Below, in pieces: positions 1 through 7,541 of a DNA stretch of 64,000 nt. The number at the start of each line of letters is the position of its first letter. The stretch's first letter is position 1. The stretch comes from an uncultured Methylibium sp. (GTDB lineage Bacteria; Pseudomonadota; Gammaproteobacteria; Burkholderiales; Burkholderiaceae_C). The DNA is taken from positions 124,001-188,000 of the forward strand of contig NZ_CADEFR010000002.1 of assembly GCF_902826655.1 (NCBI RefSeq). Reading direction: 5' to 3'. The position numbers were made by a program, and so were the translations under genes. The notes beneath the pieces were generated by a model. It made no database searches, was not told where the DNA came from, and saw only the letters and a list, made by a program, of their open reading frames with translations.

Positions 1-55
1 CGCAGAAACCGAGGGCGATCGCGGGGATCGCGTGAAGCAGAGATCGATGTGTCAT
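1..55 (-). CDS. N-terminus of an exported protein, cut by the window edge
   Basis: The ATG at 55 overlaps the tlpA-like stop as ATGA, so it looks translationally coupled and is the fourth gene of the dctQ-dctM-tlpA operon. Only 18 residues are visible (MTHRSLLHAIPAIALGFC). They look like the start of a signal peptide: a basic and polar beginning followed by a hydrophobic stretch. A periplasmic protein, for example a TRAP solute-binding protein or a metal-related factor, would fit the context, but nothing visible decides its function. Confidence 0.5.
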   Translation of the reverse strand, partial: MTHRSLLHAIPAIALGFC

Positions 56-627
56 GGAGAAATGGTCCTGCGGACAAGCTTGATCGCATCCTCGCTGTCC
101 CACTCGGCCGCGCCGGCGAGACGCCCGAGTTCGCGACCTTGCCGATCGATCAACAGGGTCGTCGGCACGCCGGCCGTTCCGAGATTGAAGCCGGCGCTCG
201 CGGTCGGATCCTGGAAAATGCGCAGGTGACGGATGCCGACCTGCGAATAGAACGCCTTGACCTGGGCAAGGCCCTTGGCGTCATTGTCGATGGACAACGC
301 CACCACCTCGAAATCGGGCCCGCCGAGCCGGGCTTGCAAGCGATCGAGCGAGGGCATCTCTTCCCTGCAAGGCGCACACCAGGTCGCCCAGATGTTCAGC
401 AGCAACACCTTGCCCCGGAGGTGGTCGAGTTGCATCGGAGCACCGTTGCTGTCGACGAACGAAACGGGGGGCGTCTGCTTCGGTTGAGCGTGCAAGACGA
501 ACCGCTTCTGGCCGATGGCGGCGCTGCCCGGTCCGTCTAGGAGTCCGCGGAGGACGGCGCCTGCGGCCAGCGCGGCGACCACAACCGCGAGCACGGCCCA
601 CCGTTGGCGTCTGGTTGTCACGGCCAT
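52..627 (-). CDS. TlpA-like membrane-anchored thioredoxin
   Basis: A 191-residue protein. An N-terminal hydrophobic helix (about residues 8-26) should anchor it in the inner membrane with the catalytic domain in the periplasm. The thioredoxin-fold domain carries the active site WCAPC within an ATWCAPCREEMP segment, and the cis-proline loop appears as GVPTT. The family (TlpA/ResA/AhpC-TSA) reduces disulfides in periplasmic clients such as cytochrome c or copper-site proteins. The start at 627 was chosen because the longer reading begins inside dctM, whose stop lies 7 bp upstream. The gene sits in the TRAP operon and overlaps the next gene by ATGA. The substrate is unknown. Confidence 0.85.
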   Translation of the reverse strand: MAVTTRRQRWAVLAVVVAALAAGAVLRGLLDGPGSAAIGQKRFVLHAQPKQTPPVSFVDSNGAPMQLDHLRGKVLLLNIWATWCAPCREEMPSLDRLQARLGGPDFEVVALSIDNDAKGLAQVKAFYSQVGIRHLRIFQDPTASAGFNLGTAGVPTTLLIDRQGRELGRLAGAAEWDSEDAIKLVRRTISP

Positions 628-634
628 GCGTCCA

Positions 635-2026
635 TCACTTGCGCTCGAGGGCTCCATCGTCCTTCGGCGGCATTGGGATCTCGACGTTGTCAATGTTCAC
701 CGGGGCGGTCGGCGTCTTCAGCACGATAGAAGGGAAGGCGATCAGCAGCGCCACGAGGGCCAGCTGCAGGAGCAAGAAGGGAATCGCGCCCCGGTAGATC
801 TGCGACGTCGGCACGGCCACCGGCGTCACGCTGCGCAGGTTGTAGAGCGCGATGCCGAACGGCGGGTGCATGAACGACGTCTGCAGGTTCACCGCGAGCA
901 GCACTGCGAGCCAGGTCATGTCGATGCCCAGCTTGAGAGCGACGGGAGCGATAAGCGGCAGGACAATGAACGCGATCTCGAAGAAGTCGAGGAAGAACGC
1001 GATGAAGAAGATCGCGATGTTGATGAAGACGAGGAATCCGAGCTGTCCCGCCGGCAGGTGCTGGAACATCGACTCGATCCACACTTGGCCGTCGATGCCT
1101 CGGAAAACGAGCGTGAAGAACGACGCGCCGAACAGCAGGAACAGCAACCCCGAACACAGCACGCCGGCCGCCATCATGGCTTGTCGCAGCCGCGCCAGAT
1201 CCAGCTTGCGACGCACGAGCCCCAACACGAAGGCACCGGTCACGCCCACGGCGCCTCCCTCGCTGGGCGTGGCCCAGCCGAAGTACACCGATGCGAGCAC
1301 GAGAAGAATGAGACCGATCGGAAAGCCGGCAGCGACCAGTGCCGCCCTCCCGCGCTGACCGATGGGGCGCAGGAGTTCCCGGCTCGGCAGCGGGGGCACT
1401 CGCGACGGCCACCAGCGCGCGGCGAAGAAGATGTACAGCAGGTACATCAGCACCAGCAAGGCGCTTGGCAACATCGCACCACGAAAAATGTCCATCAGCG
1501 GCACTTCGAGCTGCTCGGCGAGCACGATCAGAACCAGGCTCGGCGGCAGGATCTGCGCGAGCGTCCCTGACGCAGCCACTACGCCGGTCGCCAGGCGCGC
1601 GTCGTAGCCTTGGCGCAGCATGGCGGGCAGCGCGATCAGCCCGAGGCCGATGACGGCCGCCGAGACGAACCCCGTGAGGGCCGACAGGCTGGCGCCGACC
1701 AGGACCACGGTGTATGCCATCCCGCCACGCACGGCGGCGAGCAGTTCGTCGAGCGCGCGCAGCATGTCGGCGGCAAGCCCCGTGCGCTCGAGCAACAACC
1801 CCATGAAGACGAACAAGGGGATCGCGAGCAGGTTGTCGTTGTGGAAGAAGCCTTCGATGCGCAGCGTGCCGGCCAGCAGGAAGGCCGGCTGGAAGTGACC
1901 CCCTGCGATACCCAGCACACCGAAGACCGCCGCCACCGCGGCAACCGAGAACGCAACCGGAAACCCCAGCAGCAGCGCGACGGCGAACGCCGCGAACATC
2001 GCCGGTGCAAGCACCTCAGCCGACAC
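635..2026 (-). CDS. dctM: TRAP transporter large permease DctM
   Basis: A 463-residue, highly hydrophobic protein with about a dozen membrane segments and the DctM signature, including the LLLGFPVAF start and a conserved NDNLLAIPLFVFMG segment. It matches the usual length of the large TRAP subunit, which drives Na+-coupled uptake of organic acids delivered by a periplasmic binding protein. The GTG start at 2026 overlaps the end of dctQ by 11 bp, typical of dctQ-dctM pairs. The nearest remembered relatives are the mannitol/chloroaromatic TRAP group, but the substrate cannot be read from sequence. No dctP lies in the window; it may be the partial gene at the left edge. Confidence 0.9.
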   Translation of the reverse strand: MSAEVLAPAMFAAFAVALLLGFPVAFSVAAVAAVFGVLGIAGGHFQPAFLLAGTLRIEGFFHNDNLLAIPLFVFMGLLLERTGLAADMLRALDELLAAVRGGMAYTVVLVGASLSALTGFVSAAVIGLGLIALPAMLRQGYDARLATGVVAASGTLAQILPPSLVLIVLAEQLEVPLMDIFRGAMLPSALLVLMYLLYIFFAARWWPSRVPPLPSRELLRPIGQRGRAALVAAGFPIGLILLVLASVYFGWATPSEGGAVGVTGAFVLGLVRRKLDLARLRQAMMAAGVLCSGLLFLLFGASFFTLVFRGIDGQVWIESMFQHLPAGQLGFLVFINIAIFFIAFFLDFFEIAFIVLPLIAPVALKLGIDMTWLAVLLAVNLQTSFMHPPFGIALYNLRSVTPVAVPTSQIYRGAIPFLLLQLALVALLIAFPSIVLKTPTAPVNIDNVEIPMPPKDDGALERK

Positions 2027-2582
2027 GGCTTTCGTCCTCCGCGAGCAGACCCGCGCGCGTCGGTCGCGCGGCGAAACCCGACAACGCCGCGACACAGCGG
2101 ATCGCTTCGGCCAGACCCTGCAGCGCCAGAAGCAGGAATCCCGCCGGGAAGAAGCCCTTGATCACCCAGGCAGGCAGATCGGACAGGTTGTCCCGGCTGG
2201 CGCGGGTTTCACTGGCAACGAGGGCATGGAGGGCCGGCGGCAGCGTTAGCCAGATGACCACGGCGCAGACCGGCAGCAGGACTCCCAGCAAGCCGATCAG
2301 GTCGACCCACAAGCGGCGGCGCTCGCCCAGCCAAGAAGACAGCACGTCCACTCGGACGTGCTGGTCGACCTGCAGCGTGTACGCAGCCATCAACATCACC
2401 GCCGCCGCGAAGAAGTGCCATTGCAGATCGAACAGCACGGGCCAGCCGATGGCGAAGAGCTTGCGCATGATGGCGTTGCCCGCGATGAGCAACGCGTTGA
2501 TGAGCAGCCCCCAAGCCACCGCGGACGCGACCAGGCGCGTCGTGCGATCGATCCAACCGGCCGCAACCAGCCAGTGCCTCAT
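2016..2582 (-). CDS. dctQ: TRAP transporter small permease DctQ
   Basis: A 188-residue protein with four predicted membrane helices and the DctQ pattern, including a conserved DLQWHFFAAAVMLMAAY region and a V-R-V-D-V segment (HVRVDVL) in the loop after the second helix. It pairs with DctM to form the TRAP membrane complex. It is the first gene of the minus-strand operon and lies about 55 bp downstream of a MerR-type promoter with a long spacer. Metal-linked control is therefore inferred, which would be unusual for a TRAP transporter. Confidence 0.88.
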   Translation of the reverse strand: MRHWLVAAGWIDRTTRLVASAVAWGLLINALLIAGNAIMRKLFAIGWPVLFDLQWHFFAAAVMLMAAYTLQVDQHVRVDVLSSWLGERRRLWVDLIGLLGVLLPVCAVVIWLTLPPALHALVASETRASRDNLSDLPAWVIKGFFPAGFLLLALQGLAEAIRCVAALSGFAARPTRAGLLAEDESRVG

Positions 2583-2638
2583 GAGGCATCAAAGCCATCG
2601 TGTCCGGGACTAGGTCGGATCAATCTGCTCATCCCCGC

Positions 2639-2669
2639 ATTGGAAACCCTGCAGTGGGTTTAGAGTCAA
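2639..2669 (-). promoter_or_regulatory. MerR/CadR-type promoter of the dctQM-tlpA operon
   Basis: Read on the minus strand, TTGACT (-35, 2669-2664) and TCCAAT (-10, 2644-2639) are separated by 19 bp. The spacer holds an inverted repeat, AAACCC and GGGTTT. A 19-bp spacer with a central dyad is the hallmark of promoters that MerR-family activators untwist. The dyad and about 45 bp around it recur almost unchanged beside cadR at 3211-3241. Transcription would start about 50 bp before dctQ. Confidence 0.75.
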
Positions 2670-2804
2670 CACCGAAACGGCTCACGAACAAGGCGCGCAC
2701 GAGTTTGTGCTCTGCGGCCAGTGCTGGGCGGCGCCGAGGCCAGCTCCGAGTACAAGACGGCAGAGACCGCGGAGATGACCGCCTGCCTCGCACCTGCCTT
2801 GGCC

Positions 2805-2906
2805 TCAGCGCGGGCCCGATGACAGAATGGATGGCACCACCAATGATGGTGCCGGCGCCCAGACGGTCAGTCGGGACAGCGCGAGCGTCTTCTTCAGCGC
2901 CATCAT
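2805..2906 (-). pseudogene. 33-codon ORF coupled to the 76-aa gene, possibly a broken gene
   Basis: The ATG at 2906 overlaps the stop of the upstream 76-aa gene (ATGA). The frame begins MMALKKTLALSRLTVW and closes after 33 codons. In the next frame a glycine-rich hydrophobic stretch (GAGTIIGGAIHSVIGP) continues the same run, suggesting a frameshift in a once-longer membrane protein. The remainder down to the first CadR-type promoter at 2669 has no convincing frame. No family is recognised; it could also be a genuine small protein or noise. Confidence 0.3.
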
Positions 2907-3133
2907 GGCCTCCGGCTGCGTCTGCGCGACGTCGCGTCGCCTGCGCGGCGCGCAGCGGCCAGTCGTTGCTGAAGCGACTCGCTGTACGAGCGTTCCGGCG
3001 GGGGCTTCGGCAGCGGATGCTGCTTGCGCCACCAGCGGAACAGCCGGTATGCGACAACGCCGGCGAGCACGATCGCCACCCAGATGCAGAGCATCATCAT
3101 GGTGAGCCACGGTTGTGGCGTGCCCAGCTTCAT
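2903..3133 (-). CDS. small single-helix membrane protein beside cadR
   Basis: A 76-residue protein. Residues about 8-32 form one hydrophobic helix (LTMMMLCIWVAIVLAGVVAY), followed by a basic, proline-rich, cytoplasmic-looking tail with an ERSYSESLQQRLAAARRAGD helix. The layout is loosely reminiscent of the small SHOCT-type membrane proteins found in heavy-metal loci, but the SHOCT motif itself is not clear. The gene lies about 80 bp downstream of the cadR-proximal MerR-type promoter on the same strand, so it is the presumed direct target of CadR. No enzyme function is visible. Confidence 0.55.
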   Translation of the reverse strand: MKLGTPQPWLTMMMLCIWVAIVLAGVVAYRLFRWWRKQHPLPKPPPERSYSESLQQRLAAARRAGDATSRRRSRRP

Positions 3134-3210
3134 GGTGTGACCCCCTCGCGGGCGCGATATCCGATATCTCCTCGCAACCGCGCCTTACGCGCCCGCCAAT
3201 CCCCTTCAGT

Positions 3211-3241
3211 ATTGGAAACCCTGCAATGGGTTTAGAGTCAA
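3211..3241 (-). promoter_or_regulatory. CadR-type operator/promoter divergent to cadR
   Basis: On the minus strand, TTGACT (3241-3236) and TCCAAT (3216-3211) are spaced by 19 bp around the dyad AAACCC/GGGTTT. It sits 25 bp before the cadR start on the opposite strand, the usual place for a MerR operator that controls both the target gene and the regulator. It is a near-perfect copy of the promoter at 2639-2669. Confidence 0.78.
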
Positions 3242-3265
3242 CACCGAAATGGCTGAGGAGCAAGC

Positions 3266-3766
3266 ATGAAGATCGGCGAACTGGCTCAAGCGACGGCGAC
3301 CGGCGTGGAGACCATCCGCTTCTACGAGCGGGAGGAACTGTTGCCGTCCCCGGCACGGTCCTCAGGAAACTACCGCGTCTACGCGCCCGAGCATCTCGAG
3401 CGTCTGGCATTCATCCGGCAATGCAGGTCCCTGGACATGACGCTGGACGAGATCCGCGTGCTGCTGCGCTTCAAAGACGCACCACAAGCGGACTGCGACG
3501 ACGTCAATGGATTGCTTGAAGCGCACATCGCGCACGTCGCTTACCGCGTCCGGGAGCTGAAGGCACTGGAGCACGGCCTCAAGCAACTCCGCGGCCAGTG
3601 CGGCCTCTCCCGACAGGCGAAAGACTGCGGGATTCTCGAAGGCCTCGCGAAGACCGTCACGACCGCACTCCAACCCACGGAGCGCCAAGCATCGCATGGA
3701 TCGTCCCGGCCGCCCAGCTCGGCCCGAGAGAAGCGGCCTCGTGGGCGACTCGTCACCTCACCTTGA
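3266..3766 (+). CDS. cadR: Cd(II)/Pb(II)-responsive MerR-family regulator CadR
   Basis: A 166-residue protein starting MKIGELAQAT, the standard MerR winged-helix start, with the dimerisation helix to about residue 110. Cys77 (in QADCDD), Cys112 and Cys121 correspond to the metal-binding cysteines of the CadR/PbrR group, and the downstream DCGILEGLA is typical of CadR. The family binds a dyad in a 19-20 bp spacer and activates transcription on Cd or Pb binding. GAGGAG lies 6 bp before the ATG. No cadA-type ATPase is adjacent. The tail after about residue 132 is longer and less conserved than in relatives and runs into the decayed region downstream. Confidence 0.88.
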   Translation: MKIGELAQATATGVETIRFYEREELLPSPARSSGNYRVYAPEHLERLAFIRQCRSLDMTLDEIRVLLRFKDAPQADCDDVNGLLEAHIAHVAYRVRELKALEHGLKQLRGQCGLSRQAKDCGILEGLAKTVTTALQPTERQASHGSSRPPSSAREKRPRGRLVTSP

Positions 3767-3847
3767 ATCGAAGTGCGTTGCCCCGCCAACTGCCACGGCC
3801 AGTCGTGCAGACTTGCGGCCGCGCGGACTCGAGTGCCGCTCCGTAGC

Positions 3848-4102
3848 CCAGTTCGTTCACCAGGCTTGCCATGCTCGGCTTGGCACGCGGAACCTGTTCA
3901 CGCACCGCACTGGCTGATGCCGAGCATCGGGCCGACCTGTTCCTCGTCGGCGCCGCGTCGTAGATGCAAGCGACCACCGTGCGGCGGATCGGCGGATCGA
4001 CGGCGGTGTCGCCCACTCGAGCTCGGCTTAGCGAAACAGCTTGCAGTAGGTCTCGAGGATTGCGTCGCAAAACGCCGGCGACAGTCGGCGCCGTACTGAG
4101 CT
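3848..4102 (-). pseudogene. decayed copy of the C-terminal end of the recombinase-like gene at 5323
   Basis: This stretch aligns over roughly 250 bp with the last part of the intact recombinase-like gene (5323-5582). Shared words include RRTVVA, a SA-S-AVREQ segment and SMASLVNEL against TMASLVQEL. Small deletions, including one base in the GCGGTCG word and about five bases near 3915, break the frame, so it cannot make the domain. It is a relic of a second copy, leaving the dsbA-like gene between the two. Confidence 0.8.
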
Positions 4103-4196
4103 CACTCCCGCAGTCACACCGCACTTGGCCGGCGCTTGACTCTGTAGCAACTTCATGCCCAAGAATTTGAGGTGACCGTCACCTCCAGCGTTCACC

Positions 4197-4835
4197 ATGG
4201 ACCGCCGCCAGTTCTCCAAAATCACTGCCGTTTCGCTTGCCGCCCCGCCTGCACTTGCTGCCGCGCGGGAGCGGCCGGTCGAACGCAAGCACTACGTTGC
4301 CGTGTTGCCGCGCCAACCCACTCTTGACCCTAAGCAGGTCGAGGTGCTCGAGTTCTTCGCCTACGGCTGCGAACACTGCCATGCATTCGAGCCGACGATC
4401 GACGCTTGGCAGAAGAAGTTGCCTGCCGACGTGCGGTTCCGACGCATCCCAGTGGCGTTCCGGGAAGGCCCCATGGTGATGCACCAGAAGCTGTTCTTCG
4501 CTATCGAAACGCTCGGCCTAGTGCAGCAACTGCACGGCAAGGTGTTCACCGCCATGCATCTCGAGCGCCGGCGCTTTCAAACGCCCGAAGATGTCGCCGA
4601 CTTCGGAGCCAAGAATGGAGTCGACCCTGCAGTCTTGGTAGGCGCGCTGAACTCCTTCTCGGCTGCCACCAAGGCAAAGGAGGCCACCTTGCTGGCTACG
4701 GGGTACAAGTTCCAAGGAACGCCGTCGATCGGTGTCAATGGCCGATGGCTCACTTCCGGCTTGATGGCCGGTTCCAATGAAAAGTCGTTGGCCGTTGCCG
4801 AACACCTCATCGGTCTTGCGAAGCAGAGCGCTTAG
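4197..4835 (+). CDS. DsbA-like thiol:disulfide interchange protein
   Basis: A 212-residue protein. Its N-terminus, MDRRQFSKITAVSLAA, combines an RRxFxK twin-arginine-like motif with a short hydrophobic segment, so export by Tat to the periplasm is likely. The DsbA thioredoxin fold follows with FAYGCEHCHAFEP; the active site CEHC differs from the common CPHC, so its redox potential may differ. The cis-Pro loop is GTPSI. Length is normal for DsbA. It stands alone between a decayed and an intact recombinase-like gene, which suggests it moved with them. No clear Shine-Dalgarno was found. Confidence 0.82.
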   Translation: MDRRQFSKITAVSLAAPPALAAARERPVERKHYVAVLPRQPTLDPKQVEVLEFFAYGCEHCHAFEPTIDAWQKKLPADVRFRRIPVAFREGPMVMHQKLFFAIETLGLVQQLHGKVFTAMHLERRRFQTPEDVADFGAKNGVDPAVLVGALNSFSAATKAKEATLLATGYKFQGTPSIGVNGRWLTSGLMAGSNEKSLAVAEHLIGLAKQSA

Positions 4836-5322
4836 AGCGCGTTGTCAGCGGCGACCTCGGTCAAGGGCAAGGCGCGACAGCCCCGAATGAGGAGCGCGCG
4901 CTGATCGGCTTGATCCGGAGCGGGAGCGGGAGCGGGAGCGGGAGCGGTCGAGAGCATCACAGGAACGCGTGAGACGAACTGGTTCCATCTATGTCATATC
5001 CCTTCTACGAGCGACCGCCGCCATCGTCGTCGGCATCTGGGCCGCCGTCGCTCAAGCCCACTTGCCGTGGAACGAGTCAGCTGGCCGCAGCGTCGTCACC
5101 ACGGAACACACAACTTCGGATCCTCACTAGCGCCAGATTGACGGCCGCTATCTCAGCCCTCCCTAAGTAGCATCTTGTGGACCTTCGACGGGCTCGACAG
5201 GGGTCCCGTCGATGTCCGTCAGATCGCTCCGGTTGGCTTCGTCAGCTCGTCAGCAAGGCCTTCGTCGTGTACGTCGGCCGCAACCCGTCCAACCGCCGAT
5301 AAGCAGCAGCGCCCGCCGACGC
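4836..5322. other. 487-bp stretch without a convincing gene
   Basis: Apart from five tandem GGAGCG hexamers near its left end, I see no conserved frame, RNA gene or terminator. Short open frames here have no recognisable product. It may be remnant sequence from the duplication that produced the two recombinase-like copies. Confidence 0.5.
4917..4946. repeat. tandem hexanucleotide repeat (GGAGCG)5
   Basis: Five perfect consecutive copies of GGAGCG occupy 30 bp just downstream of the dsbA-like gene. They are not inside a supported gene. Such a tract can change copy number by replication slippage, but no functional consequence can be read here. Confidence 0.9.
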
Positions 5323-6261
5323 TCAGACCAGTTCCTGCACCAGGCTCGCCATGGTGGGTCGGGCTCGCGGGAACTGCTCGCGCACCGCGCTGCGCTCGCT
5401 GATGCCCAACACCAGACCGACCTGCTCCTCGTCGGCGCCGCGGTCGTACAGGCGCGCCACCACCGTGCGGCGGATCGACAGTGGCGTCGCCCACTCCAGC
5501 TCCGCGTAGCGGAACAGCTTGCGGTAGGTCTCGAGGATCGGGCGGCAGAGGCAGCGCCGCCGACCCTCGGCGCCGTACTGCGTGATGCGGAAGCCCTCGC
5601 CCGTTGCACTCAGGAACAAGGGTCCGTCCGGATCGAGACCTCGGTAGGCGCCGCCGTCCGCGATGCCATGGCCCCGAGCCACTCGTTCCGCGAGATAGGC
5701 GTCCAGCGCGTCGTCCAACTTCCGGCTGGCGAAGTAGAGCGGTCTTGATTTCCCGGAGATGCTGGCGCTCGCCGGCAGTTCCGACTCTCGGCGTACCTCA
5801 CCATCGGCCTGCAGGTAGTCGCGGACACGCAGCCGCACGATTTCGAGCGGGCGCGCACCGGTGACGAACAACGTGTAGAACAAGGCCACGTCGCGCGCAG
5901 GCTGGGCGCTGCGGCCGCGGATGCGCAATACCGCCCGGGCGATCTCGTCCGCGCTCACGACCCGATCCCCTTTCGGAGCGTGGCCCGCGGCCGGCTCGAA
6001 ACGTTCCAGGGCATGCAGGATGGCTTCGCGCCGCTCGCGCAGGCGCCGCACGAAAGCGGTGGCACCGTCGTTCATGCCTTCGATGCCCACCTCCCTGCAC
6101 AGGCGGATCGCCACCGCCTTGACGCGCCGCTCCACGGCGGTGCGCGTGATCCCGAAATCCGTGGCCACCGAATCGTAGGTGCGGCCGTCGATCACCGCGC
6201 GCAGCATGGCCACCGCCTGTGTCGCGGCGGCCCCCGTGGAACCTGGTTCATCGTCTTCCAT
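5323..6261 (-). CDS. HTH plus tyrosine-recombinase-fold protein lacking canonical catalytic residues
   Basis: A 312-residue protein. Residues about 15-50 read as a helix-turn-helix (TYDSVATDFGITRTAVERR). The C-terminal half resembles a phage integrase: the Arg-I box is TGARPLEIVRLRVRD, and the second box is LSIRRTVVARLYDRGADEEQ. In that box the usual first His is Ser, the later His/Trp position reads LVLGI, and no tyrosine follows where the nucleophile is expected. It may therefore bind DNA or act as a regulator rather than recombine DNA. GGAGG lies 7 bp before the chosen ATG. A decayed partial copy lies at 3848-4102. Confidence 0.7.
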   Translation of the reverse strand: MEDDEPGSTGAAATQAVAMLRAVIDGRTYDSVATDFGITRTAVERRVKAVAIRLCREVGIEGMNDGATAFVRRLRERREAILHALERFEPAAGHAPKGDRVVSADEIARAVLRIRGRSAQPARDVALFYTLFVTGARPLEIVRLRVRDYLQADGEVRRESELPASASISGKSRPLYFASRKLDDALDAYLAERVARGHGIADGGAYRGLDPDGPLFLSATGEGFRITQYGAEGRRRCLCRPILETYRKLFRYAELEWATPLSIRRTVVARLYDRGADEEQVGLVLGISERSAVREQFPRARPTMASLVQELV

Positions 6262-6587
6262 GGCATGCCCTCCGACTGCTGTCGAACATGTCCATCGTTC
6301 CCAAGAGATCCCCGCGCGGACAGCCAAAACCACGCGGCCAGGCCAGAGGTATCGGCACTGGCTCATTCAACGGCGACCGCTGTCCATCGATCTCCAATGG
6401 CAAGCTATTGGCGGTTTAGTTACCGGGTGCAACCCGAGCGCGCACATCACGCCGTTTCCTGCGCCAATATCAACGAGCCACTCCATGGGAACGTCGGTAT
6501 CGAAATGCTAGGTTGAACGCGTCGCGGCCGATCGGCGTTTAGGGAGTTTCGTCGGCGCGCAGAAACGCTGAACAGGGGGCAAGAAGA
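6262..6587. other. 326-bp divergent intergenic region
   Basis: This lies between the minus-strand recombinase-like gene and the plus-strand LysR regulator and should hold both promoters. A GGCGTTTAG word at 6534-6542 resembles one arm of the inverted repeat at 9844-9880. No convincing gene is seen. Confidence 0.45.
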
Positions 6588-7541
6588 ATGCTCGATCGCG
6601 ATCAGTTGGAAACCTTCGCGACGGTGGCCGAAGCGCACAGCTTCGAGCGCGCCGCGGCATTGCTCAACATCACGCGCGGGGCGGTGTCACAGCGCATCAA
6701 GGCCCTCGAGGAGTCGTTGACAACGGTGCTGCTGGTTCGCGAGAAGCCCGTCGTGCCGACTGCCGCGGGCGAGGTTCTGCTGCGCCACGTCAAGGCGCTG
6801 CGCCTGCTTGAAGGCGCGACGCTGAATGAGCTGAAGCCGCAGGCTGGCCCGCATGTGCCCGTGCCGCTGGCCATCGCGGTCAACGCCGACTCGCTCGCGA
6901 CCTGGTTTCCGCGCGCCTTGTGGGAACTGCTGCTGCGCCGGCAGGTGGCGCTGGAGATCGTCACCGACGACCAGGATCACACGTCGGGGCGCCTGGCGCG
7001 TGGCGAGGTCATCGGCTGCGTGTCCACCGACGCCAAACCCGCCGGCGGCTTTCTGGCCGAATGCTTGGGCGCGATGGAGTACCGCTGCTACGCCACGCCG
7101 GCCTTCGCAGCGGAATACTTTCCGAACGGACTGAACGTCCAGGCGGTGCTCGTCGCGCCGGCGATCCTGTTCAACCGAAAGGATTCACTGCACGACGACT
7201 TCCTGAAGCGGCGCTTCGGCTTCGCCGTCGAGCGCTACCCGCGCCACTACCTGCCCTCGCCGATGATCCTGATGGAGGGTGTTGCAGCCGGGATCGGCTA
7301 TGGGTTGGTGCCGAGCCTGCAGGCCGCCGCGACAGCCGGGCGCGGCGAACTCGTCGACCTCGCACCCGATGAACCGGTGCTCGTCAACCTGCACTGGCAT
7401 CACTGGGAACTGGAGCCACCTCTGTCGCGCGAGATCACGAACCTCGTCGTCGGCCATGCACACGCCCAACTGCTGCCGCGCGCGGCGCAGGAGCCGCCCG
7501 AGGCGGCAGCTTCAGCGCCGAAGGCCACCGACGCCGATTGA
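6588..7541 (+). CDS. LysR-family regulator of the ArgP/IciA group
   Basis: A 317-residue protein of normal LysR length. The N-terminal winged HTH reads MLDRDQLETFATVAEAHSFE followed by AAALLNITRGAVSQRIKALE, closely following ArgP. The C-terminal half is the substrate-binding-like effector domain; in ArgP the effectors are arginine and lysine and the usual target is an amino-acid exporter. Here the convergent neighbours are a transporter and a membrane desaturase, so those are plausible targets (inference). The last ten codons overlap the end of the convergent transporter gene. The extreme C-terminus is Ala/Pro-rich and probably disordered. Confidence 0.85.
   Translation: MLDRDQLETFATVAEAHSFERAAALLNITRGAVSQRIKALEESLTTVLLVREKPVVPTAAGEVLLRHVKALRLLEGATLNELKPQAGPHVPVPLAIAVNADSLATWFPRALWELLLRRQVALEIVTDDQDHTSGRLARGEVIGCVSTDAKPAGGFLAECLGAMEYRCYATPAFAAEYFPNGLNVQAVLVAPAILFNRKDSLHDDFLKRRFGFAVERYPRHYLPSPMILMEGVAAGIGYGLVPSLQAAATAGRGELVDLAPDEPVLVNLHWHHWELEPPLSREITNLVVGHAHAQLLPRAAQEPPEAAASAPKATDAD

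Noticed and set aside
4917-4946. Possible CRISPR-like repeat
   Set aside because: It is a simple tandem hexamer with no spacers.
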